64,000 nt of DNA from an uncultured Lachnospiraceae bacterium (lineage in GTDB: Bacteria > Bacillota > Clostridia > Lachnospirales > Lachnospiraceae), in NCBI GenBank assembly GCA_934309145.1, contig CAKRCW010000003.1:124001-188000 (forward strand). The letters run 5' to 3'. Under the pieces are notes generated by a model, which saw only the letters and a program-made list of their open reading frames with translations, had not been told where the DNA came from and did not search any database. Made by a program: the position numbers and the translations under genes. Below are positions 9,066-16,239 of the stretch, one piece after another (positions within the stretch are counted from its first letter, which is position 1; each line of letters starts with the position of its first letter).

Positions 9066-10595
9066 ATGAGAATAACAAATCAGATGGTTACAGGGAATTC
9101 CCTCAGAAATATGCAGAAGAGTATGACTGAGGTTAATAAGCGTACAGAGCAGATGACATCAGGCAAGAAGATATCACAGGCTTCCGATGATCCGGTTATA
9201 GCAATTAGAGCTTTAAAGCTTAGAACAACTGTCAATCAGCTAGAACAGTATAAGAAAAAGAATTTACCAGATGCAGAGTCGTGGTTAAAGATTACTACAA
9301 CCTCTCTTTCTAATATTACAAGCAGAATAGAGGATATACAGACATATTGTGTACAGGGCTCTACGGACTCATTTAACAGTACAAATAGAAGTGCAATCAT
9401 TGACAGCTTAAAGGAGCTTCAGGATATGCTTTACAGTGAGGGCAACTCGACTTATGCAGGAAGATATATATTCTCAGGTTATAAGACAGACAGAGCACTC
9501 GCATTTACGGAGACAGAGGATACAACTAAGTATTCTTATGATATAACACAGCATTTTACAGCAGACGCATTAGATACTAAGAATGTTGTATGGGATGGCG
9601 TGGACTATACTAAGGTGGATTCTTATATAGCGGATCCTACCATATACAAGCAGCCGGATTCGGAGATGGTGTACAGATTAAATCTTGCATACGAGGGAAT
9701 CGATAATACTAATAATGCAGGTGATACAGTGTTTTCCCTTAAGGCATTAGATAAAGATGGAAATGAGATATCTCTTGCCGGATTTACAACTACTGTTATG
9801 GAGACTGATGATGCCGATTCATATTATAAGGTGGGACCTAATGATATACATGTCATCAAGGAGACAGGAGAGTTAGTATTTGGTGAGAATGTATATAACA
9901 CATTAAAAACTGCGGATGATATATCGGTAGCTTATGCAAAAAAAGCATTTGAGGCAAGTGATTTAAGACCTGAACATTATTTTGATTGTAAGCAGTACAC
10001 TGTCCAGACGGATGGAAGTGTGAAAGAGACTGAATATACTAAGCCAGAGGCGGGACAGAAGATATATTATGAAGTGAATTTTAACCAGAGCTTACAGGTT
10101 AATACTGAGGGAAATCAGCTTATATCAGAGGAGATGACCAATGATATAAATGACCTTATATATGCGTTAGATGAGCTTCAGGCAGCGGAGGGTGCTCAGG
10201 CTAAGTTAAAGTCTATGCTGTCGGATGTTCAGTATTCTTCAAATGAGGCTGCGGTGTCTCAGATTAACAGGATGCTTGGGGATATAGATGTAGAGATAGC
10301 TCTTAAGAAAGAAAATATGCAGAAGACATTTTCTGCTAATATAACCAATTTCCAGAATTATATGTCTATGGTTTCAGCTGTACAGTCGGATGTGGGAAGC
10401 CGTATGACTAAGCTGGAGATGGTATCTACAAGAGTTGACGAACAGTACGCCTCATTTAAGGAGTTAAAGTCTAAGAATGAGGATGCGGAAACAGATGAGA
10501 CTATAATCGATTTCAATGAGGCTAATCTGGTGTATGAGTCGGCACTTGCTGCAACAGGTAACATTATGCAGAAAACATTGCTTGATTATATATAA
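9066..10595 (+). CDS. flgL: Flagellar hook-associated protein FlgL
   Basis: The protein has 509 residues. The N-terminus (MRITNQMVTGNSLRNMQKSM, then RTEQMTSGKKISQASDDP) is the flagellin-like D0/D1 helix of FlgL (HAP3), and the C-terminus (FNEANLVYESALAATGNIMQ) is its partner. FlgL is the second junction protein between hook and filament. It is much longer than the roughly 300-residue Bacillus protein; the extra length is a central, probably surface-exposed domain between about residues 160 and 350, with many D, T and Y residues. Ribosome site AAGGAGGGATAGT. Confidence 0.92.
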   Translation: MRITNQMVTGNSLRNMQKSMTEVNKRTEQMTSGKKISQASDDPVIAIRALKLRTTVNQLEQYKKKNLPDAESWLKITTTSLSNITSRIEDIQTYCVQGSTDSFNSTNRSAIIDSLKELQDMLYSEGNSTYAGRYIFSGYKTDRALAFTETEDTTKYSYDITQHFTADALDTKNVVWDGVDYTKVDSYIADPTIYKQPDSEMVYRLNLAYEGIDNTNNAGDTVFSLKALDKDGNEISLAGFTTTVMETDDADSYYKVGPNDIHVIKETGELVFGENVYNTLKTADDISVAYAKKAFEASDLRPEHYFDCKQYTVQTDGSVKETEYTKPEAGQKIYYEVNFNQSLQVNTEGNQLISEEMTNDINDLIYALDELQAAEGAQAKLKSMLSDVQYSSNEAAVSQINRMLGDIDVEIALKKENMQKTFSANITNFQNYMSMVSAVQSDVGSRMTKLEMVSTRVDEQYASFKELKSKNEDAETDETIIDFNEANLVYESALAATGNIMQKTLLDYI

Positions 10596-10613
10596 AATAA
10601 CAGGAGGGATTAT

Positions 10614-11075
10614 ATGGTAGCGGAAACTAAATTTTTTGGAAAGATTGATATCGAGGATGATAAAATCATAGAGTTCCCTATGGGTATTATCGGATTTGAG
10701 AATTTAAAGAAATTTGCACTTATCTATGACTCTGAGAAGGAGAAACGTTCAAAGATAAGCTGGCTTCAGTCTATGGAAGAGCCTCTCATGGTACTTCCTG
10801 TCATCAATCCTATAGATATAACGGAGGAGTACACTCCTATAATTGAGGATGAGCTTACCAAAACTATCGGAGACCCGGCAGATGCGGACATTCTTATATT
10901 GGTAACTATGTCAATTCCGTCTGATATAACTAAGATGACAGCTAATCTCAAAGCACCAATTATCATCAATACTGTAAACAGACAGGCCATGCAGGTTATA
11001 GCAGAGAATGAAGATTATTTGATTAAGTACAATGTATATGATGCCATAGAGCGATTGAAGAAGGCGGGTGAATAG
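10614..11075 (+). CDS. fliW: Flagellar assembly factor FliW
   Basis: The protein has 153 residues. FFGKIDIEDDKIIEFPMGII and FENLKKFALI are the hallmark FliW segments. FliW binds CsrA allosterically and also binds cytoplasmic flagellin; when flagellin is low, FliW is free to hold CsrA, and flagellin translation is released. The gene lies one base before csrA. The flagellin leader in this window shows a strong candidate CsrA site, so all parts of this feedback loop are present. Confidence 0.95.
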   Translation: MVAETKFFGKIDIEDDKIIEFPMGIIGFENLKKFALIYDSEKEKRSKISWLQSMEEPLMVLPVINPIDITEEYTPIIEDELTKTIGDPADADILILVTMSIPSDITKMTANLKAPIIINTVNRQAMQVIAENEDYLIKYNVYDAIERLKKAGE

Positions 11076-11076
11076 T

Positions 11077-11292
11077 ATGCTGGCACTATCTAGAAAACAA
11101 GGCGAATCCATAATGATAGGAAACAACATAGAAATAACCGTACTTGAGGTGAAGGGTGAGCAGATTAGGCTTGGCATAAATGCGCCAAAGAGCATACCTG
11201 TATACCGCAAGGAGCTCTATTCGCAGATTCAGGATGCAAATAGAGAAACTGTATCAACACTTGATATGGAAAGCTTGAAGAAATTATTATAG
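11077..11292 (+). CDS. csrA: Carbon storage / flagellin translation regulator CsrA
   Basis: The protein has 71 residues from the ATG at 11077, giving the standard CsrA start MLALSRKQGESIMIG, followed by IEITVLEVKGEQIRLGI and GINAPKSIPVYRKE. CsrA is a dimeric RNA-binding protein that covers ribosome sites through GGA motifs. An in-frame ATG at 11068 would add three residues and overlap fliW. The Firmicute CsrA has the longer C-terminal helix that FliW recognises. The gene ends the operon, followed at once by a terminator. Confidence 0.96.
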   Translation: MLALSRKQGESIMIGNNIEITVLEVKGEQIRLGINAPKSIPVYRKELYSQIQDANRETVSTLDMESLKKLL

Positions 11293-11300
11293 TAATGTAA

Positions 11301-11340
11301 AATATTCTGTGTCATGGTAAATTGACGCAGAATATTTTTT
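11301..11340 (+). terminator. Intrinsic terminator after csrA
   Basis: AATATTCTGTGTC (11301-11313) pairs with GACGCAGAATATT (11324-11336) over 13 base pairs with one G-U pair, a 10-base loop, and a run of six T (11335-11340). This is a textbook Rho-independent terminator that closes the flgM-csrA unit. Confidence 0.88.
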
Positions 11341-11349
11341 ATATAATGT

Positions 11350-11377
11350 TAATTATGTGTTCTTAAGTGACGATAAC
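11350..11377 (+). promoter_or_regulatory. Possible sigma-28-type promoter for flaG-fliD
   Basis: TAAT at 11350-11353, a 16-base spacer and ACGATAAC at 11370-11377 resemble the sigma-28 pattern TAAA, 15-16 bases, CCGATAT, with one mismatch in each box. It lies just after the csrA terminator and 65 bases before flaG, where a late flagellar promoter is expected. Similarity is partial. Confidence 0.35.
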
Positions 11378-11442
11378 ACATATAGAGATAATGTTTAACA
11401 ATGCTAAGGATAGCAGGTTTTATAACATGGAGGTGTTTTAAG

Positions 11443-11907
11443 ATGGCAATTGATGGAATCGGTGGCGTAGGAGCTTTGAATGTAAGCAGCAACACAAAGG
11501 TGACTAAGCCTGTTGAGACAGAGACAGTTAATATCAACACAGGTGCCAGTGCAACAGCAGGTCAGGTTAAGGTAGAGAATCTTCCTCCTGTGGGTGCTAA
11601 GAGTAATGGAAACAACAATCAGGGAAACAGAGAGCAGGACAGAGCAGGCGTGCAGTCAGACCGGAATGTGTCTACAGATCAGGTTAAGGCTGCGGTAGAC
11701 GACCTTAACAAGCATGTTAAGCAGGCGAGCCCTATAAAACATACACAGTTGAGCTTCAAGTATCATGAGGACACTAACCGTATATCAATAACGGTTACAG
11801 ACAGTGATACAGATGAGGTAATAAGAGAGATTCCGCCGGAGAAGGCACTTGATATGCTTGCAAAGGCGTGGGAGATGGCAGGTCTTTTGGTAGACGAGAA
11901 GCGATAG
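11443..11907 (+). CDS. flaG: FlaG family flagellar protein
   Basis: The protein has 154 residues from the ATG at 11443, preceded by GGAGGTGTTTTAAG; the in-frame ATG at 11401 has no ribosome site. The first 90 residues are low-complexity and rich in N, G, Q and T. The C-terminal domain (LSFKYHEDTNRISITVTDSD, then EVIREIPPEKALDMLA) is the FlaG fold. FlaG family proteins influence filament length. It is followed after 10 bp by fliD, the usual arrangement. Confidence 0.9.
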   Translation: MAIDGIGGVGALNVSSNTKVTKPVETETVNINTGASATAGQVKVENLPPVGAKSNGNNNQGNREQDRAGVQSDRNVSTDQVKAAVDDLNKHVKQASPIKHTQLSFKYHEDTNRISITVTDSDTDEVIREIPPEKALDMLAKAWEMAGLLVDEKR

Positions 11908-11917
11908 GAGGGATACC

Positions 11918-13879
11918 ATGGCAGTTAGAATGACAGGACTCATATCCGGTATGGATACGGAGAGCATGGTTAAGGAGATGGTTTCAGCCAGCTCCGGAAA
12001 AGTAGATAAAGTAAAACAGGAAAAGCAGCTGCTTGAGTGGAAGAAGGAAGCGTGGAGCAGCTTAAATACTAAGATATATAACTTCTATAAGACAGAAGTA
12101 TCGTCAATGCGTCTTGCAAGCTCATTTAAGGCTAAGAAGGCATCTGTAAGTGATGAGACTAAAGTCGCAATACAGGCTAATTCTAATGCAGCGAATGGTA
12201 CACATAGTGTATCAGTTAAGCAGCTTGCATCATCAGCGTATCTTACAGGCTCTAATATCAAGTCTCTTGGTAAGAGCTTTACTGCTTACACTAAGGTATC
12301 TGGCAGCACTAAGTTTTCAGATATGACAGATTCCTCAGGTAATAACCTTGGACTTTCCGGTAAGACAATAACTATATCTGCCGGTAATGATACAGTTGCT
12401 GACCTTACATTTGAACTTGGCGGAACAGGTGAGAATGGAGTTGCAAGTCTTGATGAGCTCAATAAGAAGCTTAAGGATACAAAGGGGTATGAGAAGCTTC
12501 AGGCAAGCTATGTGGATGGACAGCTCACATTTACTAATGCATCAGCTGCTAAGTCTGAGGATGGCAATACTTATGGTGAGATATATCACATAGAGAGTGA
12601 CGGGCTTGGGCTGTCAGGTGATATAAGCTATAAGGATGAAGCTGACACTGGAGCCACAAACACATTAAAGGGCATATCAGATATGCGCTACAGAAAGGAC
12701 TTCGTAAGTGCGGATATATCATCAACAACCAAGCTTGCAGATATAGGTGTGAAGGTAGGAACAACATTTAGTATAAATGGCAAGGACTTTGTTGTAGGTG
12801 AGGACACAACCATAAAAGATTTTACGACAGGCTTATCTAAGATGGGTGTTTCTGCGGATTTTGATGCGAAACAGGGAAGATTTTATATAAATGCAGCATC
12901 TACAGGCGCAGATTATGATTTCAATATTTCATCAACTGATGAGGACGCATTAGATATACTTGGACTAAGCAAGGCTGCCGGGGCAACTAAGGTGGATGCT
13001 CAGGATGCAATTATTGATTATAATGGAGTAGAGTATATCGGAAGCAGTAATACCTTTGAAATTAATGGATTATCTATAACAGCTAAGGGTGTTACAGGAA
13101 ATTACGATAAGGCAACAGGAACATTGACAAACGATTCTCCTATAAGTGCTACAGTTGGAAGCGATGTAGATGGAGTCTATGATACTATTAAGAAATTTGT
13201 TACAAAGTATAATGAACTTATAGACGAGATGAACACTCTCTATAATGAGTCTAAGACAGACTATGATCCGCTTACGGATGATGAGAGGTCACAGCTTTCT
13301 GACACACAGATTGAGCAGTGGGAGAAGAAGGCTAAGCAGGGTATACTTAGAAGAGACGAGACGATAAATTCGCTTCTTTCATCTATGCGTACAATACTTA
13401 ACAAGGGTATTAAAGTAACAGATAAAGACGGAAATGAAAAGCAGTATACTTTAGCATCTCTCGGAATTGTCACAGGTGACTATTCAGAGAAGGGTAAGCT
13501 TCACATCATGGGTGATGCTGATGATGCTGAATATGCGTCACAGACTAATAAACTTAAGGAAGCTCTTACTGCTAACCCAGAGATATTTTCTCAATTTTTC
13601 GTAGGTGACAGTGAGACTCCTGGCATTGGAGCTCAGTTATACAGCTCACTTACCAAGGCAATGGCACGTTCAGAAACAAGTCATTCTCTTACATTCTATA
13701 ATGATATCACTCTTGATAATCAGATAGATGATAAGGATGATGATATAGACAAGTGGGAGCAGAAGCTGCAGGATTTAGAGGACAAATACTACAATCAGTT
13801 TGCAGCTATGGAGTCAGCTATGGCGAAGCTTCAGTCACAGCAGTCTTACCTCTCTGCACTTATGGGAGGAACTTCATAA
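11918..13879 (+). CDS. fliD: Flagellar filament capping protein FliD
   Basis: The protein has 653 residues. The N-terminus MAVRMTGLISGMDTESMVKE with the nearby WKKEAWSSLNTKIYNFY is the FliD_N domain, and the C-terminal half has FVTKYNELIDEMNTLYNESK and the terminal coiled coil DKWEQKLQDLEDKYYNQFAA. FliD forms the cap under which flagellin subunits fold. It is larger than the roughly 500-residue Bacillus protein owing to a long central exposed region. Ribosome site AGGAGGGATACC. FliS, which also binds FliD-exported subunits, follows 63 bp downstream. Confidence 0.93.
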   Translation: MAVRMTGLISGMDTESMVKEMVSASSGKVDKVKQEKQLLEWKKEAWSSLNTKIYNFYKTEVSSMRLASSFKAKKASVSDETKVAIQANSNAANGTHSVSVKQLASSAYLTGSNIKSLGKSFTAYTKVSGSTKFSDMTDSSGNNLGLSGKTITISAGNDTVADLTFELGGTGENGVASLDELNKKLKDTKGYEKLQASYVDGQLTFTNASAAKSEDGNTYGEIYHIESDGLGLSGDISYKDEADTGATNTLKGISDMRYRKDFVSADISSTTKLADIGVKVGTTFSINGKDFVVGEDTTIKDFTTGLSKMGVSADFDAKQGRFYINAASTGADYDFNISSTDEDALDILGLSKAAGATKVDAQDAIIDYNGVEYIGSSNTFEINGLSITAKGVTGNYDKATGTLTNDSPISATVGSDVDGVYDTIKKFVTKYNELIDEMNTLYNESKTDYDPLTDDERSQLSDTQIEQWEKKAKQGILRRDETINSLLSSMRTILNKGIKVTDKDGNEKQYTLASLGIVTGDYSEKGKLHIMGDADDAEYASQTNKLKEALTANPEIFSQFFVGDSETPGIGAQLYSSLTKAMARSETSHSLTFYNDITLDNQIDDKDDDIDKWEQKLQDLEDKYYNQFAAMESAMAKLQSQQSYLSALMGGTS

Positions 13880-13942
13880 GGTATATATAAATATGTTATA
13901 TAAGTTTAAATTCAACGAAGGTTAAAATAGGAGGCTTAGGGC

Positions 13943-14338
13943 ATGGCATATAATGCGGCAAGAGCATATGGTAATAACAGAGTTAATACAGCTTCTCAGG
14001 CAGAGCTTACTCTTATGTTGTATGAGGGGGCAGTTAAGTTTTGTAATATAGCGATAGTGGCATTAGAGAAGAAGGATTACGAGACAACTAATACGAATAT
14101 TCAGAAATGCAGAAATATAATTGTCGAGCTTACGACTACACTTAATCATAAATATCCTGTTGCAGAGGATTTCAAGAGAATGTATGATTACATATTTGCG
14201 TTGTTAGTTGAAGCGAATATGAAGAAGGATTTGGAGCTTCTTAATCGTGCACTTGATGAATTGAGAAGTATGCGCGATATCTGGAAAGAAATAATGAGCA
14301 AAACAAAGGGACCTCAGGTGGTTCTCGACATGAAATAA
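13943..14338 (+). CDS. fliS: Flagellar export chaperone FliS
   Basis: The protein has 131 residues. The N-terminal AYNAARAYGNNRVNTASQAE and LTLMLYEGAVKFCNIAIVAL are the FliS helices that clamp the C-terminus of flagellin and prevent early polymerisation in the cytoplasm. Length and position, between fliD and the flagellin gene, are normal. Ribosome site AGGAGGCTTAGGGC. Confidence 0.94.
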   Translation: MAYNAARAYGNNRVNTASQAELTLMLYEGAVKFCNIAIVALEKKDYETTNTNIQKCRNIIVELTTTLNHKYPVAEDFKRMYDYIFALLVEANMKKDLELLNRALDELRSMRDIWKEIMSKTKGPQVVLDMK

Positions 14339-14356
14339 AGAAAAGCGAGGATAAGT

Positions 14357-14839
14357 ATGGATCAGACAGGTACTTATGTAACTATAATGCAGGAATCGCT
14401 GCTTCGCAAGAAGAAGTATCTGGAGCAGGTTCTATCTCTTACTGAGGAGCAGGAGCGAATTGCTAAGGAAAAGAAATTTGACGAGCAGGTATTTGGAGAC
14501 ATTATAGATAATAAGGATGTTCTTATTAATAATATCAATGAGATTGATAAGGGTTTTACATCTGTTTATGACAGAGTAAGGGCAGAGGTGCTTGCTAATC
14601 AGGATTTATATCATGATGAGCTGGTTGAAATGCAAAAGCTTATTAAGGAATGTGTAGATTTGGGTATGCGTATAGAGGTACTTGAGGAGAGAAACCGTGC
14701 AACGCTTGAACAGGTATTTGCTGTAGGCTTCAAGGGTATTAAGCAGGTTAAACAGTCAAAACAGGTTGCAAACAAATACTACAAGTCAATGTCAAATGGT
14801 ATGGTTAATGACTCAATATTATATGATAGAAAAAAATAA
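14357..14839 (+). CDS. Probable flagellar export chaperone-like helical protein
   Basis: The protein has 160 residues and is almost wholly charged helix, with heptad-like stretches (SLLRKKKYLEQVLSLTEEQE near residue 11; YHDELVEMQKLIKECVDLG near 90). It has no signal peptide and no membrane segment. Its place directly after fliS and before the flagellin gene is the place of fliT in many bacteria, and its size and helical character suit a FliT- or FlgN-like chaperone. I cannot identify a family motif, so the role is an inference from context. Confidence 0.55.
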   Translation: MDQTGTYVTIMQESLLRKKKYLEQVLSLTEEQERIAKEKKFDEQVFGDIIDNKDVLINNINEIDKGFTSVYDRVRAEVLANQDLYHDELVEMQKLIKECVDLGMRIEVLEERNRATLEQVFAVGFKGIKQVKQSKQVANKYYKSMSNGMVNDSILYDRKK

Positions 14840-14869
14840 AAATATTTAATTATTTTTATTAAATAAGGT

Positions 14870-14896
14870 TAAGTATCGGAATAACTTTCCGATATA
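14870..14896 (+). promoter_or_regulatory. Sigma-28-type promoter of the flagellin gene
   Basis: TAAG (14870-14873), a 15-base spacer and CCGATATA (14889-14896) match the Firmicute SigD/sigma-28 pattern TAAA, 15 bases, CCGATAT with a single mismatch. Transcription would begin near 14901-14904, giving a leader of about 100 bases. This fits control by FlgM, which is encoded upstream. Confidence 0.75.
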
Positions 14897-14901
14897 TATG
14901 G

Positions 14902-14920
14902 TGTAAGGAAAAAACTTACA
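14902..14920 (+). promoter_or_regulatory. 5'-terminal stem-loop of the flagellin mRNA
   Basis: TGTAAG (14902-14907) pairs with CTTACA (14915-14920) around a GAAAAAA loop. Because transcription should start at about 14901-14904, this hairpin would sit at the very 5' end of the mRNA, where such structures protect transcripts from decay. A GGA triplet (14907-14909) sits at the stem-loop junction. A second hairpin (CCGAC at 14939-14943 with GTCGG at 14953-14957) follows. Confidence 0.5.
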
Positions 14921-14963
14921 TCAATAAAATAAAAAACGCCGACACATATGTAGTCGGTAGTAC

Positions 14964-14997
14964 ATCTCGCAAGGATGCGGGATTATATTCAAGGAGG
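14964..14997 (+). promoter_or_regulatory. Candidate CsrA-binding hairpin and overlapping ribosome site
   Basis: ATCTCGC (14964-14970) pairs with GCGGGAT (14977-14983) over seven base pairs, with one G-U pair, and displays AAGGAT in the six-base loop. This is the CsrA consensus core ARGGAU in a hairpin loop. A second GGA lies in the ribosome site AAGGAGGA (14991-14998), 20 bases downstream of the first. One CsrA dimer could bridge both, as at the Bacillus hag leader, and block flagellin translation. Confidence 0.7.
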
Positions 14998-15004
14998 AAT
15001 TATT

Positions 15005-15817
15005 ATGGTAGTACAGCACAACATGCAGGCAGCAAACACTAACAGAATGTTAGGACAGAATGTAAAGGCAGTTTCTAAGTCAACTGAGAAGCTTTCATCT
15101 GGTTACAGAGTAAACAGAGCAGCAGATGATGCAGCTGGTCTTTCAATCAGTGAGAAGATGAGAAACCAGATCCGTGGTATCAACCAGGCTGTTAAGAACT
15201 CTGAGGATGGTGTATCACTTATCCAGACAGCAGAAGGTAACATGAATGAGATTCACTCAATCCTTCAGCGTATGGGTGAGCTTGCTACTAAGGCAGCTAA
15301 CGATGTTAATGCAAAGGAAGATCGTGTTGCTATTAAGGATGAGATTACACAGCTTACAGATGAGATTAATTCTATCGCTAAGAAGGCAGCATTCAACGGA
15401 ACAAAGCTTCTTACTGGTTCATTCACAGGCAAGCAGCTTCAGGTTGGTGCCGTAGCTGGTGAGAACATGCAGATTGACATTTCTTCAATGTCAGCAGGAT
15501 CACTTGGAGTAAGTAGCCTTAGCGTTTCAAGTCATGCAGATGCTTCTGATTCAATGTCAGCAATTACACTTGCTATTAAGACTGTATCAGCTGCTCGTTC
15601 AAAGCTTGGTGCTAAGCAGAACAGACTTGAGTACACAATCAATAACCTTGAGAACTACTCAGAGAACCTTACATCTGCTGAGTCACAGATCAGAGACACA
15701 GATATGGCTAGTGAAATGACAAACTACACAAAGAATAACATTCTTCAGCAGGCTGCACAGTCAATGCTTGCACAGGCAAATCAGTCTACTCAGGGCGTAC
15801 TTTCATTACTTCAGTAA
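15005..15817 (+). CDS. fliC: Flagellin
   Basis: The protein has 270 residues from the ATG at 15005, after AAGGAGGAATTATT; an upstream in-frame codon at 14975 lies inside the CsrA hairpin region. The N-terminal D0/D1 (NTNRMLGQNVKAVSKSTEKL, SSGYRVNRAADDAAGLSISE) and C-terminal D0 (NILQQAAQSMLAQANQSTQG) are canonical. The central variable region is minimal, about 60 residues, and holds a serine-rich stretch (DISSMSAGSLGVSSLSVSSH) that is a plausible glycan acceptor surface. Codon use is strongly biased (AAG, CTT, GCA), as in very highly expressed genes. Confidence 0.96.
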   Translation: MVVQHNMQAANTNRMLGQNVKAVSKSTEKLSSGYRVNRAADDAAGLSISEKMRNQIRGINQAVKNSEDGVSLIQTAEGNMNEIHSILQRMGELATKAANDVNAKEDRVAIKDEITQLTDEINSIAKKAAFNGTKLLTGSFTGKQLQVGAVAGENMQIDISSMSAGSLGVSSLSVSSHADASDSMSAITLAIKTVSAARSKLGAKQNRLEYTINNLENYSENLTSAESQIRDTDMASEMTNYTKNNILQQAAQSMLAQANQSTQGVLSLLQ

Positions 15818-15830
15818 TTTAATTATTGAC

Positions 15831-15867
15831 AAAATAAGGCTGGCTCGCTTGCGGGTCAGCTTATTTT
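15831..15867 (+). terminator. Intrinsic terminator after flagellin gene
   Basis: AAAATAAGGCTGGCTCGC (15831-15848) pairs with GCGGGTCAGCTTATTTT (15851-15867) over about 17 base pairs with one bulged G and a very short loop. The stem ends in a T-rich run, so it can stop transcription of the flagellin gene before the glycosylation island. Confidence 0.85.
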
Positions 15868-15882
15868 GTATTATAGGGAACT

Positions 15883-15910
15883 TTGTGATAAAATAATATA
15901 TGGGTATATT
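15883..15910 (+). promoter_or_regulatory. Possible sigma-A promoter of the glycosylation island
   Basis: TTGTGA (15883-15888), a 16-base spacer and TATATT (15905-15910) form a fair vegetative promoter 29 bases before the first island gene. It follows the flagellin terminator, so the island would otherwise have no promoter. Confidence 0.4.
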
Positions 15911-15939
15911 GGAGTTTAAACATAAAAGAGGAGAATAAT

Positions 15940-16221
15940 ATGGAGCAGGAAACCTTGGAGATAATGAAACAAAAAATGGAACAAGTTGCTGACATTTTAT
16001 ATAAAGGAAATACAGAACAAGGCATTGCGGCAATGATAGACGTCCTTCCGTATTTGCTCGATTTGTCAAATTGCATTGATGATGAGAACACGCAGAGACA
16101 GTTTATTGATGATGCGTTACAACCATTATTGGATGCGATGGAAAATAATGATGGAACACTGATGGCGGATATAATTACATATGAGCTGATTGGACGTGTG
16201 GATGATATGATTGCTATGTAA
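15940..16221 (+). CDS. Small acidic protein upstream of Maf (unknown function)
   Basis: The protein has 93 residues, is acidic (rich in E and D) and appears all-helical, with no cysteine cluster, signal peptide or membrane segment. It has a good ribosome site (AGAGGAGAATAAT) and lies 18 bp before the Maf/DUF115 gene, so the two are likely co-translated. It could be a partner or chaperone of the flagellin glycosyltransferase; this is a guess from the pairing. I do not recognise the family. Confidence 0.65.
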   Translation: MEQETLEIMKQKMEQVADILYKGNTEQGIAAMIDVLPYLLDLSNCIDDENTQRQFIDDALQPLLDAMENNDGTLMADIITYELIGRVDDMIAM

Positions 16222-16239
16222 TTTGTGGGAGGATAGTAT

